Source of the DNA: Candidatus Woesearchaeota archaeon
GTDB taxonomy: Archaea; Nanobdellota; Nanobdellia; Woesearchaeales; UBA11716
NCBI GenBank assembly: GCA_013329175.1
Contig: DUKR01000002.1
Coordinates: forward strand, 1-24,804
Direction: 5' to 3'
DNA: 24,804 nucleotides
A program made the position numbers and the translations under genes. The notes under the pieces are model-generated. The model did not search any database. It was not told the DNA's origin and saw nothing but the letters and a program-made list of their open reading frames with translations. Below are positions 15,016 through 21,852 of the stretch, piece after piece; the stretch's first letter is position 1, and every line of letters begins with the position of its first letter.

Positions 15016-15237
15016 ATGGGAACAAAAACAATCTCAATCATGGATGATGTATATGAGCTGCTGGTGAAAAACAGGCACAAGGATGAGAGTTTTAGTGATG
15101 TCATCAGGAAAAATCTCTCAAAGAGCAATGATGTTATGGAAGTTGTAGGACTTTGGAGCGACCTTTCACCAGATGAGTTTAGGATAATCGAGAAGACGGT
15201 GAGCAGGCTTAGGAATTCAAAGAGGGCTTATCTATGA
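15016..15237 (+). CDS. vapB: VapB-type antitoxin (COG1753 family)
   Basis: A 73-residue protein starting MGTKTISIMDDVYELL, the typical opening of the archaeal COG1753/DUF217 antitoxins, which have a short N-terminal DNA-binding strand and helix pair. Then comes DESFSDVIRK, the family's hallmark segment. The C-terminal half should wrap the toxin. Start 15016 is chosen over 14998 from the TATA position and the family N-terminus. The stop overlaps the vapC start as ATGA, giving translational coupling. By analogy it binds and represses its own promoter together with VapC. Confidence 0.8.
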   Translation: MGTKTISIMDDVYELLVKNRHKDESFSDVIRKNLSKSNDVMEVVGLWSDLSPDEFRIIEKTVSRLRNSKRAYL

Positions 15238-15626
15238 TAGCAGATACTACCTTTCTCATAGACCTGCTGAGGGGAAATGAGCGCGCCGTGAAATTTCTGA
15301 AAACAGTAGCCTCACCGCTGAAAACTACTATCATCAACCAATACGAAGTCTATGTAGGTCTGGCCAGCCTCCCTGGAATTGACCTAGAGAAAAAGATAAA
15401 GGATACTCAGCATTTTTTCAGCAGGTTTAAGATTCTCCCTTTGCATGAGGATGCCATGCTTGAGGCAGCAAAAATATGCGGAAGGCTCATCCAGAAAGGG
15501 GAGGACATTGGAGACAATGACTGCCTCATTGCAGGGATAGCGCTCACGCATGGCATCTCATCTATTCTCACGAGAAACGCAAAACACTTTGAAAGAATCA
15601 GGGGGATAAAAATCATATCATATTAG
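15234..15626 (+). CDS. vapC: VapC-type PIN-domain ribonuclease toxin
   Basis: A 130-residue PIN-domain protein. The acidic active-site residues are visible: D4 (MIADTTFLID), E38 (NQYEVYVG), and D94 and D96 (IGDNDCLIAG). N115 is in the TRNAKHF motif. VapC toxins cut tRNA or rRNA with Mg2+ when free of VapB. All key residues are present, so it is probably functional. It is coupled to vapB by a 4-nt overlap and converges on the TrmB regulator 34 nt away. Confidence 0.9.
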   Translation: MIADTTFLIDLLRGNERAVKFLKTVASPLKTTIINQYEVYVGLASLPGIDLEKKIKDTQHFFSRFKILPLHEDAMLEAAKICGRLIQKGEDIGDNDCLIAGIALTHGISSILTRNAKHFERIRGIKIISY

Positions 15627-15660
15627 CCTGCATCCATCCTTCTACTCTTGTCCAGCATCT

Positions 15661-16401
15661 TCACTCCCCTCCTTCAGGAAGCATCCCATACACAAGATTA
15701 AACCATTTCCGGAAGGTATCGGCAACGTCCTTGTTGTCAATCAGAAAGCCGGATGGATGCTTTTTCTCATTCCACAAAAAAATAGCAACCTTGTCGCCGA
15801 ATATATTGACGCCTGATTTTGACGAAAATCCATTCGGAAGAATCTTTCCGTTAGAAAGTTCTCTCGTTCTGTTCTTATAGAGCTTTTCCTTGACCTCTTT
15901 ATTGTCCCACAGCGAGATAAATTTCATTCCTTTCCTGAGCCGCTCCCGCTCAAAATTTGGGATAAAATACTGCATCTCGGAAAATATCAGCCCCTTTGCC
16001 CCAAACACATAGATGTCCTTTCCCTCTTTGAGCATCTCGGCATGGATTGATTTCACTCCCTCCTTGCCGCTGTAGATATGTGCCTGTATCTCCTCCCGCT
16101 TGATGCCCTGCATATTCTGCAACGCAGGCAATATCTTGCTTACTGCCTCCCTCTGCTCATCAAGGTAGGACAGCAGCTTATCAGGAGCAACTGCCTGAAA
16201 ATACTTCTTGAAGTTCTTGACTACATGGCTAGCAAGCCCTTTAGCCTGCAGCTTTTCAAGCACTTCATACACCCTTGACCTGTGCAGCCCTGACTCTCTC
16301 ACAAGCGGCTGCGCGGGAGTCATCCCAAGCTTCAGGAGGGCAAGATACACCTTGCTCTCGTTTTGCGTCATCCCGATTTTTGCAAGCGTTTCCTCGTGCA
16401 T
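15661..16401 (-). CDS. TrmB-family transcriptional regulator
   Basis: A 246-residue protein. Residues about 5-70 are a winged helix-turn-helix of the TrmB type (GMTQNESKVYLALLKLGMTPAQPL then ESGLHRSRVYEVLEKLQAKGL). The C-terminal part, from about 95, resembles the small effector domain of short TrmB proteins (YSGKEGVKSIHAEML then VFGAKG, and VAIFLWNEKKHPSGFLI). TrmB proteins typically sense sugars or other metabolites and act on transport or central metabolism genes; the effector here is unknown. It is divergent from the unidentified gene at 16495, with 93 bp between starts, and could control it and itself. Confidence 0.85.
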   Translation of the reverse strand: MHEETLAKIGMTQNESKVYLALLKLGMTPAQPLVRESGLHRSRVYEVLEKLQAKGLASHVVKNFKKYFQAVAPDKLLSYLDEQREAVSKILPALQNMQGIKREEIQAHIYSGKEGVKSIHAEMLKEGKDIYVFGAKGLIFSEMQYFIPNFERERLRKGMKFISLWDNKEVKEKLYKNRTRELSNGKILPNGFSSKSGVNIFGDKVAIFLWNEKKHPSGFLIDNKDVADTFRKWFNLVYGMLPEGGE

Positions 16402-16422
16402 GAGGGAGGTGAATCTTAGGGA

Positions 16423-16430
16423 GTATTTAA
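16423..16430 (-). promoter_or_regulatory. TATA box of TrmB regulator
   Basis: The minus-strand sequence ttaaatac is centred about 26 nt before ATG 16401, consistent with a leaderless start. Confidence 0.55.
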
Positions 16431-16465
16431 TTATTTCTGCTGTTGTCCTTAACAGGAGGACAAAG

Positions 16466-16475
16466 GTTTATTAAG
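16466..16475 (+). promoter_or_regulatory. TATA box of the 270-aa gene
   Basis: The stretch gtttattaag is centred about 25 nt before ATG 16495. It lies back to back with the TrmB promoter, about 40 bp apart. Confidence 0.5.
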
Positions 16476-16494
16476 TATGTGATACTATTACCTA

Positions 16495-17307
16495 ATGGTA
16501 AACATGCCAGAAAACGATAATCCCCACCTCCCGCAGTTCCTTGCTAATTCTATGAAGAAAAAAGAAGAGATTGAAAGCAATCCTAAGCTACTCATGCTTA
16601 TCAAAGAAGCAATCCAAGAATTCTCTGAAGAGAGGCTCCAAACTTACTATCAAATAGTAGATGGCGAACTTGGTCTTAAAAATAGGCAGTATGAAGCAGA
16701 TGGTATGTTGGAGGTGTGCATCTCGGCAGATATATTTCATCCTGAGTTTGGCACATTTCCGTTTGTAGTTCTTATCAATACAGAAAGCAAATATTCTGGA
16801 CTTACCTACCTCATCAAGGATTGGGGGCGTGACTCACAAGAATTACCCTATGGGTTAGACATCAAGGATTACATCTCCTCAACTGATTTTGAAAAAATAA
16901 TAAAAGACCCTCAAGCGCGTAGCAACTTAAAAAATTGCATACGTGAGACTGGTCCATTCTTGACAAAAGATGAGGAAATTTACAGCAGCACCATTAAAAA
17001 TACTCACTTTGTTGAGGCTTTAGGTTATTTGGGATATGATGCGCCCCTCCTTTGCAAATCTATAGAAAAGAGGGGTTACCCGCAAATAGGTCAGCGAGGC
17101 AATATCAAAAAGGTGTGCCTATGCAATCCCCAAAAGAACCTATTTACGTTTGATGTAGAAGGCCATAACCTTGTGTCAGATAATCTTCTTGATGACGGAG
17201 TTCTTAATCAGGGAATTGAAGGTAGAGGTCAGTATAGAAGGCTCAGCGCCATTTGGAATACCCTCAATACGTCAGCATACACTCTGACACTTAGGAAAGG
17301 TGCGTGA
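16495..17307 (+). CDS. Unidentified 270-aa protein
   Basis: I do not recognise this family. The protein is soluble, with no signal peptide or membrane segment. The first 55 residues are charged and helical. Next comes a mixed alpha/beta part with strands FPFVVLINTES and GLTYLIKDWG, and then a region with several Cys (KVCLCNP). The C-terminus is SAYTLTLRKGA. The start is ATG 16495, supported by the TATA position; Met4 at 16504 is possible. Its last 45 bases are part of a 57-bp repeat that recurs after the next gene. The leaderless promoter and the coding-like substitutions in the repeat copy support a real gene. Being next to a response regulator with a similarly AT-leaning composition, it may belong to the same signalling unit, but this is inference. 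Confidence 0.6.
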   Translation: MVNMPENDNPHLPQFLANSMKKKEEIESNPKLLMLIKEAIQEFSEERLQTYYQIVDGELGLKNRQYEADGMLEVCISADIFHPEFGTFPFVVLINTESKYSGLTYLIKDWGRDSQELPYGLDIKDYISSTDFEKIIKDPQARSNLKNCIRETGPFLTKDEEIYSSTIKNTHFVEALGYLGYDAPLLCKSIEKRGYPQIGQRGNIKKVCLCNPQKNLFTFDVEGHNLVSDNLLDDGVLNQGIEGRGQYRRLSAIWNTLNTSAYTLTLRKGA

Positions 17308-17319
17308 ACCAGCAGAATA
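17263..17319 (+). repeat. 57-bp direct repeat, copy 1
   Basis: This copy covers the last 45 bases of the 270-aa gene and 12 bases beyond. It matches 18743-18799 at 55 of 57 positions (differences at 17272/18752 and 17301/18781). The flanks of the two copies are unrelated. Confidence 0.85.
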
Positions 17320-17342
17320 CGTATACTCATAGGTAATAGGGA

Positions 17343-17355
17343 TTTAATTGATATA
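17343..17355 (+). promoter_or_regulatory. TATA-like region of first response regulator
   Basis: The AT stretch tttaattgatata lies 14-26 nt before ATG 17369. The tttaatt part fits a TATA box for a leaderless transcript, so the response regulator probably has its own promoter. Confidence 0.4.
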
Positions 17356-17368
17356 AGACAGGCATAAC

Positions 17369-18655
17369 ATGCAAAAAAAAACAGTAGCAATCGCTGACGA
17401 TAGTCAACTGATAAGGCAAATTTATACAGATTTTCTTAAGGCTATTGACTGCCCTTTTAGAATTTTGGAAGCATGCGAAGGGTCATCTCTTGCTGACATC
17501 GTAAGAAATAATTCTATTGATGTGGTCATTACAGACTACGATATGCGGTCACCCCTTTCAGGAGTTGATTTCATAATCGAGCAAAGGTTTTATGAAAATT
17601 TGACAGGAAGTCAAAGGGTCCCCATTGTCCTTGTCTCTTCTGATCCTCCGGTAAAGGAAGCAATTTTTGCAGGAGCAACAAAGGTCATTTTCAAAAATGA
17701 CTATTCAGAAGAAAACATCACTAGGTTTGTTATAGATTCAGTTTTACCTGACAAAGATACAATAGAAAGGCTCATCAGGAATGAACCCCATGTCGAGGGC
17801 ATCATCCCTGCAGAAGACTGGGCTATGCCAAAAATCAGTTATGGCCTATTTGGGAAGGAAGGCAAAAAAGCAAAAGAATATGTGACGGAAATCCTTTTCC
17901 TTCTTAGGCTACCTTATCTCATTGATAACTTTGGCGAAAATCACCAAGCAAGAAGAGAATGGGGAGGCAATATGGCAAGAAGATTTTTCTGGGCAACTGA
18001 TTCTCCTGTCCTTGCCAATGCAATGAGATTTAATAAGTATTTTGGTATAGCAGGAGTTCTAAAACATCTGAATGAATGGTATTTGGGTTCCAATAAAGAA
18101 GAGGCAAAGGAAGAAATTAAAACATTTGAAACCATGTTAACCATGTATAAAAATGAACTATCATCAGATCAGCAGCTCAATGCTGCTAAGCAAATGAAGC
18201 AGCAAGCATATAATATCCTTCAGCTCTACGAGAAAAAAAAATCATCTATTACGCAAAGTCTTGCTTACATGTTCTTAAGACCGTACCGCCTAGCAAGAGA
18301 TGATACAATCTCCCATTCCCAGAAAGATGCTTCTTCTGTGAATATCACCCTGCCTAATTTTTCAGAATTTATAAGCAGTAGAAACAAGACTGCTCTATAT
18401 CTGACATATCTTCCTAAATTACAAAAAGAGCTTGAGATGCAGGGAGGTAATGAGCCAAAATACCTCAGAGAGCTGCGGCTATACAATCATTCTGCATATG
18501 GTAGATTGGTATCCACTATTGGTCCAGTGATAAATGAATTAGCAACAGGTAGAACGGTACATCCCAACAACCTTCACCCCATTTATGCTGCTTATCGCCT
18601 CCAGAGAATCGAGCAAGAAATCCACCATTTATGGAACAATGATAACCAAAAATGA
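17369..18655 (+). CDS. Response regulator, REC followed by novel domain X
   Basis: A 428-residue protein. Residues 1-125 are a receiver domain with all phosphorylation residues: acidic pair D10/D11 (IADDS), phosphoacceptor D56 (VITDYDM), S90 (VLVSSD) and K109 (VIFKND). From about 130 follows a domain I do not recognise, called X here, at about 134-202. It has RNEPHVEGIIPAEDW, then LPYLIDNFGENHQARREW. The rest is largely helical, with KQMKQQAYNILQLYEKK and a helical tail. There is no DNA-binding domain or enzyme motif. The same X domain is at the N-terminus of the response regulator at 21853, with REC and X in opposite order. No histidine kinase is in the window. The phosphorylation site is intact, so phosphotransfer control of X is likely; what X does is unknown. 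Confidence 0.8.
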   Translation: MQKKTVAIADDSQLIRQIYTDFLKAIDCPFRILEACEGSSLADIVRNNSIDVVITDYDMRSPLSGVDFIIEQRFYENLTGSQRVPIVLVSSDPPVKEAIFAGATKVIFKNDYSEENITRFVIDSVLPDKDTIERLIRNEPHVEGIIPAEDWAMPKISYGLFGKEGKKAKEYVTEILFLLRLPYLIDNFGENHQARREWGGNMARRFFWATDSPVLANAMRFNKYFGIAGVLKHLNEWYLGSNKEEAKEEIKTFETMLTMYKNELSSDQQLNAAKQMKQQAYNILQLYEKKKSSITQSLAYMFLRPYRLARDDTISHSQKDASSVNITLPNFSEFISSRNKTALYLTYLPKLQKELEMQGGNEPKYLRELRLYNHSAYGRLVSTIGPVINELATGRTVHPNNLHPIYAAYRLQRIEQEIHHLWNNDNQK

Positions 18656-18688
18656 GTTTAGGAGATATGTTACTATCTGACTTTCTGA

Positions 18689-18787
18689 ACTCACCCCCCT
18701 CCCTTTGTCGGTGAAGGCACATACTTGACCAACTTTCTCTCTCTCAATACGACAGCATACACTCTGACACTTAGGAAAGGCGCGTGA
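18689..18787 (+). pseudogene. Remnant of a second copy of the 270-aa gene's 3' end
   Basis: A 32-codon frame without a start ends TTAYTLTLRKGA and then TGA, matching the C-terminus of the 270-aa protein. Of the two differences inside the repeat, one is silent (GGT to GGC) and one changes Ser to Thr. That pattern suggests the copy was once under coding constraint. Upstream, the similarity stops at ctctctc. Confidence 0.35.
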
Positions 18788-18799
18788 ACCAGCAGAATA
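18743..18799 (+). repeat. 57-bp direct repeat, copy 2
   Basis: The second copy of the repeat at 17263-17319 lies 88 bp after the stop of the first response regulator. Together the copies bracket exactly one gene. Confidence 0.85.
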
Positions 18800-19119
18800 A
18801 GCTGCTTGTATCAGTTCTTGTCCCCCTCACCCTCCAAAAAATATCAAAGAAGGAGAGCGCTTGCGATAGTGTACCTGCTTAGAGGCCTGTGGCATTGCTC
18901 ATCACCCCCACAAACTCCATCTGCCTATAGAGAACAACATATCTTTAACGATTCCTTCATTTGTCCCTTTTTTTTCTTTAAGGAGGGTAATGAAACCCTG
19001 CTTTGACATGACAATTGCATGCAGTTTCTTGGAGAGGAGAGACTGGATGCCACTGCTGTGTCAATAATTTGGCAGGTAAGGCTTATTTCTTCTTTGTTGC
19101 CCTAAAAAGGAGGACAATG
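18800..19119 (+). other. Non-coding stretch before transporter operon
   Basis: No supported gene. It holds a T-rich run (18969-18979) that could end transcription. It also holds a strong SD-like aaggagggt followed by a 25-codon frame at 18990-19067 with no recognisable content. Confidence 0.4.
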
Positions 19120-19128
19120 TTTTATATA
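19120..19128 (+). promoter_or_regulatory. TATA box of ABC transporter operon
   Basis: The sequence ttttatata is the best TATA match in the window. It is centred 27 nt before GTG 19152 and 30 nt before ATG 19155, pointing to a leaderless or nearly leaderless start there. Confidence 0.6.
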
Positions 19129-19154
19129 CTCTATCCTTTTCTCCCTTTGTAGTG

Positions 19155-20222
19155 ATGAATAACGTGCCCAAAAGGTCGAGGATAAAAACAACCATGACCA
19201 AAACCACAGGACCAACGGCAGGAATCCTTGCCGTATGCATTGTAGCCATCATCGCCCTTTCAGGCTGTGCGCCGGAAAGCCAGCAGGTAATCAAAGAGCC
19301 ACTGGAAGAAATAGACCTTGCAATAAACATTTTCCCAAACTCAGCCCTGATTTTCATTGCTGACAGGCAAGGCTACTTTACTGATGAAAATCTCAAGGTA
19401 AACTTCTTAGGGTTTCCCACAGGAAAGCTTGCTTTAGACGCAATGCTTGGAGGAGGAGCTGACATTGCAACAACAGCAGACATCCCCATAACCCTTGCCG
19501 CTCTTGCCGGCCAGAAGATTGCAGTGATTGCAACCATTGAATATTCAAGCGATAACATAAGGGTCATAGCAAGAAAGGATGCAGGGATAGCTGAGCCAAA
19601 AGACCTTAAGGGAAAAAAGATAGCAACAACCCGAGGTGGAGGGCCATTATTCTTCACCCATGAGTTCCTTGCCCGCTATAACATGAAATCCTCAGACGTC
19701 AGCCTGACATTCCTTGAGCCCTCAGACATGGTGCAGGCACTGGCACGAAAAGACGTTGACGCTTTCATTGTCTTTGAGCCATCGCCCTCAGTAGCAGAAA
19801 AAAACCTTGGAACTGATGCATTAACCATCTTCGCCCCGACCGACCTGTATGGAGAAACATGGGACATTGTCGTCATGCAGGACTATCTTAACAAGGATGC
19901 GGATGCAGCACAAAGATTCGTAAGAGCCCTCAAAAAAGCAGAAGGCTTCATGCAGGCGCATCCTGACGAAAGTCTCATGCTTGTTTCTGAATACACCCAG
20001 ACCGAGCCTGACATCCTTGCCAGCATCATGCAGAAGCAAACCTACAAAATAGTCAATTATCCTGGCCTTCTAAAGCTACTGGAGCGAGAAGCAGCCTGGG
20101 CAATCCGCGAGGACCTTGCAGCAGCAGACACTATCCCTGATTTCAGGGAATTGGTGTATCCGGCATTTGTGGATTCCTTGCAGACAGCACAGGAAGCATA
20201 CCCCCTTGTGCAGGTGGAGTAA
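19155..20222 (+). CDS. ABC transporter substrate-binding lipoprotein, SsuA/NMT1-like
   Basis: A 355-residue lipoprotein. A hydrophobic signal helix ends in the lipobox LSGC, with the lipidated Cys at residue 38. The mature part has the NMT1/SsuA/ThiY fold signature: AINIFPNSALIFIADRQGYF, GFPTGKLALDAMLGGGADIATTAD, DLKGKKIATTRGGGP and the later KDVDAFIVFEPSP. This family binds sulphonates, nitrate, bicarbonate, pyrimidines or similar small molecules; the ligand cannot be read from sequence. Starts at GTG 19152 or ATG 19194 are possible; 19155 is chosen from the TATA position. It leads the operon with permease, ATPase and a response regulator. The 129-bp gap to the permease may hold a processing site or a second promoter. 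Confidence 0.85.
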   Translation: MNNVPKRSRIKTTMTKTTGPTAGILAVCIVAIIALSGCAPESQQVIKEPLEEIDLAINIFPNSALIFIADRQGYFTDENLKVNFLGFPTGKLALDAMLGGGADIATTADIPITLAALAGQKIAVIATIEYSSDNIRVIARKDAGIAEPKDLKGKKIATTRGGGPLFFTHEFLARYNMKSSDVSLTFLEPSDMVQALARKDVDAFIVFEPSPSVAEKNLGTDALTIFAPTDLYGETWDIVVMQDYLNKDADAAQRFVRALKKAEGFMQAHPDESLMLVSEYTQTEPDILASIMQKQTYKIVNYPGLLKLLEREAAWAIREDLAAADTIPDFRELVYPAFVDSLQTAQEAYPLVQVE

Positions 20223-20351
20223 GGAATCCGTAGCCCCCGTATGCCATTGCCACCTTAGGAAAATCTACTCTGCATCAGGGAAGTACCACCACAATCAGCC
20301 CTTGAATATCAGCACAACATAGTAGTACCCTTATACGAAAGCCGCAGAAAA

Positions 20352-21119
20352 ATGAAACAGAGCAAAAGAACATTCAGGACGTATGCCATAGGCATAGCGA
20401 CGCTTGCAGCCCTCCTTATCATGTGGGACATGGCTATCATCCTCTTTAAGTTCAACCCTGCTCTCTTTCCTTCACCATTGGAGGTATTCCTTTCAGTAGG
20501 AGAGCTGCGGCATCTTTTTGGAGACATAGGTGTCAGCATGCTTCGCCTGCTCGCAGGATCAACTGTCGGAATAGTCTTAGGCGTCGCCCTTGGCCTCATC
20601 ACCGCAAAGTGGATTGCAGCCCTTGAAAGTATAGGAGCAGCCATGCACTTCTTTCGCTTCATCCCTCCACTAGCACTCATCCCCCTCTTCCTTGTCTGGA
20701 TGGGAACCGGAGAAACAGCAAAAATTGCAGTCCTTGCCTGGACAACCTTCTTTCCTGTCTGGCTCAGCACCCATGATGCCATCCTACACATCAGCAGGCA
20801 CTACGGGCTCCTGACCAAAAGCCTGAGGATAAAGACAGGGTTCCTGTTAAAGCAGGTTCTGTTCAGGGGCTCACTTGCTTCCATCCTCACCAGTGCCCGT
20901 GTAGGAATCGGCATCACCTTCTCAGTGCTTGTTGCAGCAGAAATGCTTGGAGCATACGCTGGCATTGGCTATCGCATAGCGCTTTTCCAGTCTGTCTATC
21001 AGGTGGACAGGATGATCGCCTATATCCTTGTCCTTGGAATCTTAGGATTCCTGCTTGACAAAATAGTCGCATTGGTTTCAGCAAGACTCACCCGCTGGAA
21101 ACAGGGAGCTGGTGATTAA
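20352..21119 (+). CDS. ABC transporter permease, SsuC/TauC-like
   Basis: A 255-residue integral membrane protein with about six helices. FPSPLEVF near the N-terminus and RFIPPLALIPLFLVWMGTGETAK in the middle are typical of SsuC/TauC/NrtB permeases. The cytoplasmic coupling EAA-loop is present as AAEMLGAYAGIGYRI. It forms the channel for the substrate delivered by the lipoprotein at 19155 and is driven by the ATPase that follows. The stop at 21117-21119 is one base before the preferred ATPase ATG. Confidence 0.9.
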   Translation: MKQSKRTFRTYAIGIATLAALLIMWDMAIILFKFNPALFPSPLEVFLSVGELRHLFGDIGVSMLRLLAGSTVGIVLGVALGLITAKWIAALESIGAAMHFFRFIPPLALIPLFLVWMGTGETAKIAVLAWTTFFPVWLSTHDAILHISRHYGLLTKSLRIKTGFLLKQVLFRGSLASILTSARVGIGITFSVLVAAEMLGAYAGIGYRIALFQSVYQVDRMIAYILVLGILGFLLDKIVALVSARLTRWKQGAGD

Positions 21120-21120
21120 A

Positions 21121-21849
21121 ATGGAATGCATGCTCAAAGCGGAAAACGTAAGCTTGCGGTTTGGAAGCCTGGAGATATTGAACAGCATCTCCTGTGTTGT
21201 TGCGAAAGGAGAGTTCCTCAGTATTGTCGGCCCAAACGGCTGCGGCAAGACAACTTTTTTGCACATCCTCAACAGGCTGCTTGTGCCTTCAGCTGGCTCA
21301 GTCTCAGGAACTGCGAAAAGCTCCCTTGTGTTTCAGGACAACCTCCTCTTCCCCTGGATGACTATCCTTGAGAACGTTATGGTCTGCCCCCTCAACGAGG
21401 GCAGTGAAAAATTAAGCGCTCACCATATCGCCCATAGCCTCCTGAAAGAGCTGCATCTTGATGACTTTGAAGCGTATTTTCCCTTTCAGTTGTCAGGCGG
21501 CATGAAGCAGAAAGTAGGGATAGCAAGAGCACTTGCCGCAAACGCTAAAATTCTCCTCATGGATGAGCCATTTGCCTCGCTTGACTATCTCACCAGAAGA
21601 AAGATGCATGATTTCCTGCTGGACATCCACAAACGAAACAATCTCACTATCCTATTTGTGACTCAGGACATTGACGAGGTGATAACATTGTCTGACAGGG
21701 TTATGGTGTTCAGTGAACGGCCTGCAAGAGTCATCGAGACACTAAACCTTGCAAAAGATTATAAGCAGGAAACAGTATCAGGCAATTGCCTAAGTTCTGC
21801 ACAGGCAAAGAAGCGATTGTTGCACATTATGGAAGGGAGAAAGGGCTAA
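21121..21849 (+). CDS. ABC transporter ATPase, SsuB/TauB-like, with H-loop Gln
   Basis: A 242-residue ATPase. Walker A is GPNGCGKTT (37-45), the Q-loop Gln is Q72 (FQDN), the signature is LSGGMKQ (124-130), and Walker B is ILLMDEP (144-150) with catalytic E149. The D-loop SLD follows. The H-loop reads FVTQDIDEV: Q182 stands where nearly all members have His (FVTHDIDEA). The codon is CAG, one base from CAC or CAT. In other ABC ATPases loss of this switch His strongly lowers ATP hydrolysis. All other motifs are intact, so either the transporter works with Gln or it is partly disabled. GTG 21112 is an alternative start overlapping the permease. The next gene begins three bases after the stop. 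Confidence 0.9.
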   Translation: MECMLKAENVSLRFGSLEILNSISCVVAKGEFLSIVGPNGCGKTTFLHILNRLLVPSAGSVSGTAKSSLVFQDNLLFPWMTILENVMVCPLNEGSEKLSAHHIAHSLLKELHLDDFEAYFPFQLSGGMKQKVGIARALAANAKILLMDEPFASLDYLTRRKMHDFLLDIHKRNNLTILFVTQDIDEVITLSDRVMVFSERPARVIETLNLAKDYKQETVSGNCLSSAQAKKRLLHIMEGRKG

Positions 21850-21852
21850 AGC

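Noticed and set aside
18806..19006. 66-codon frame in the gap before the transporter
   Set aside because: Composition looks random, with no SD or TATA at a fitting distance and no motif.
18990..19067. 25-codon frame after a strong SD-like aaggagggt
   Set aside because: Too short to judge and without recognisable features; noted only as a possibility.
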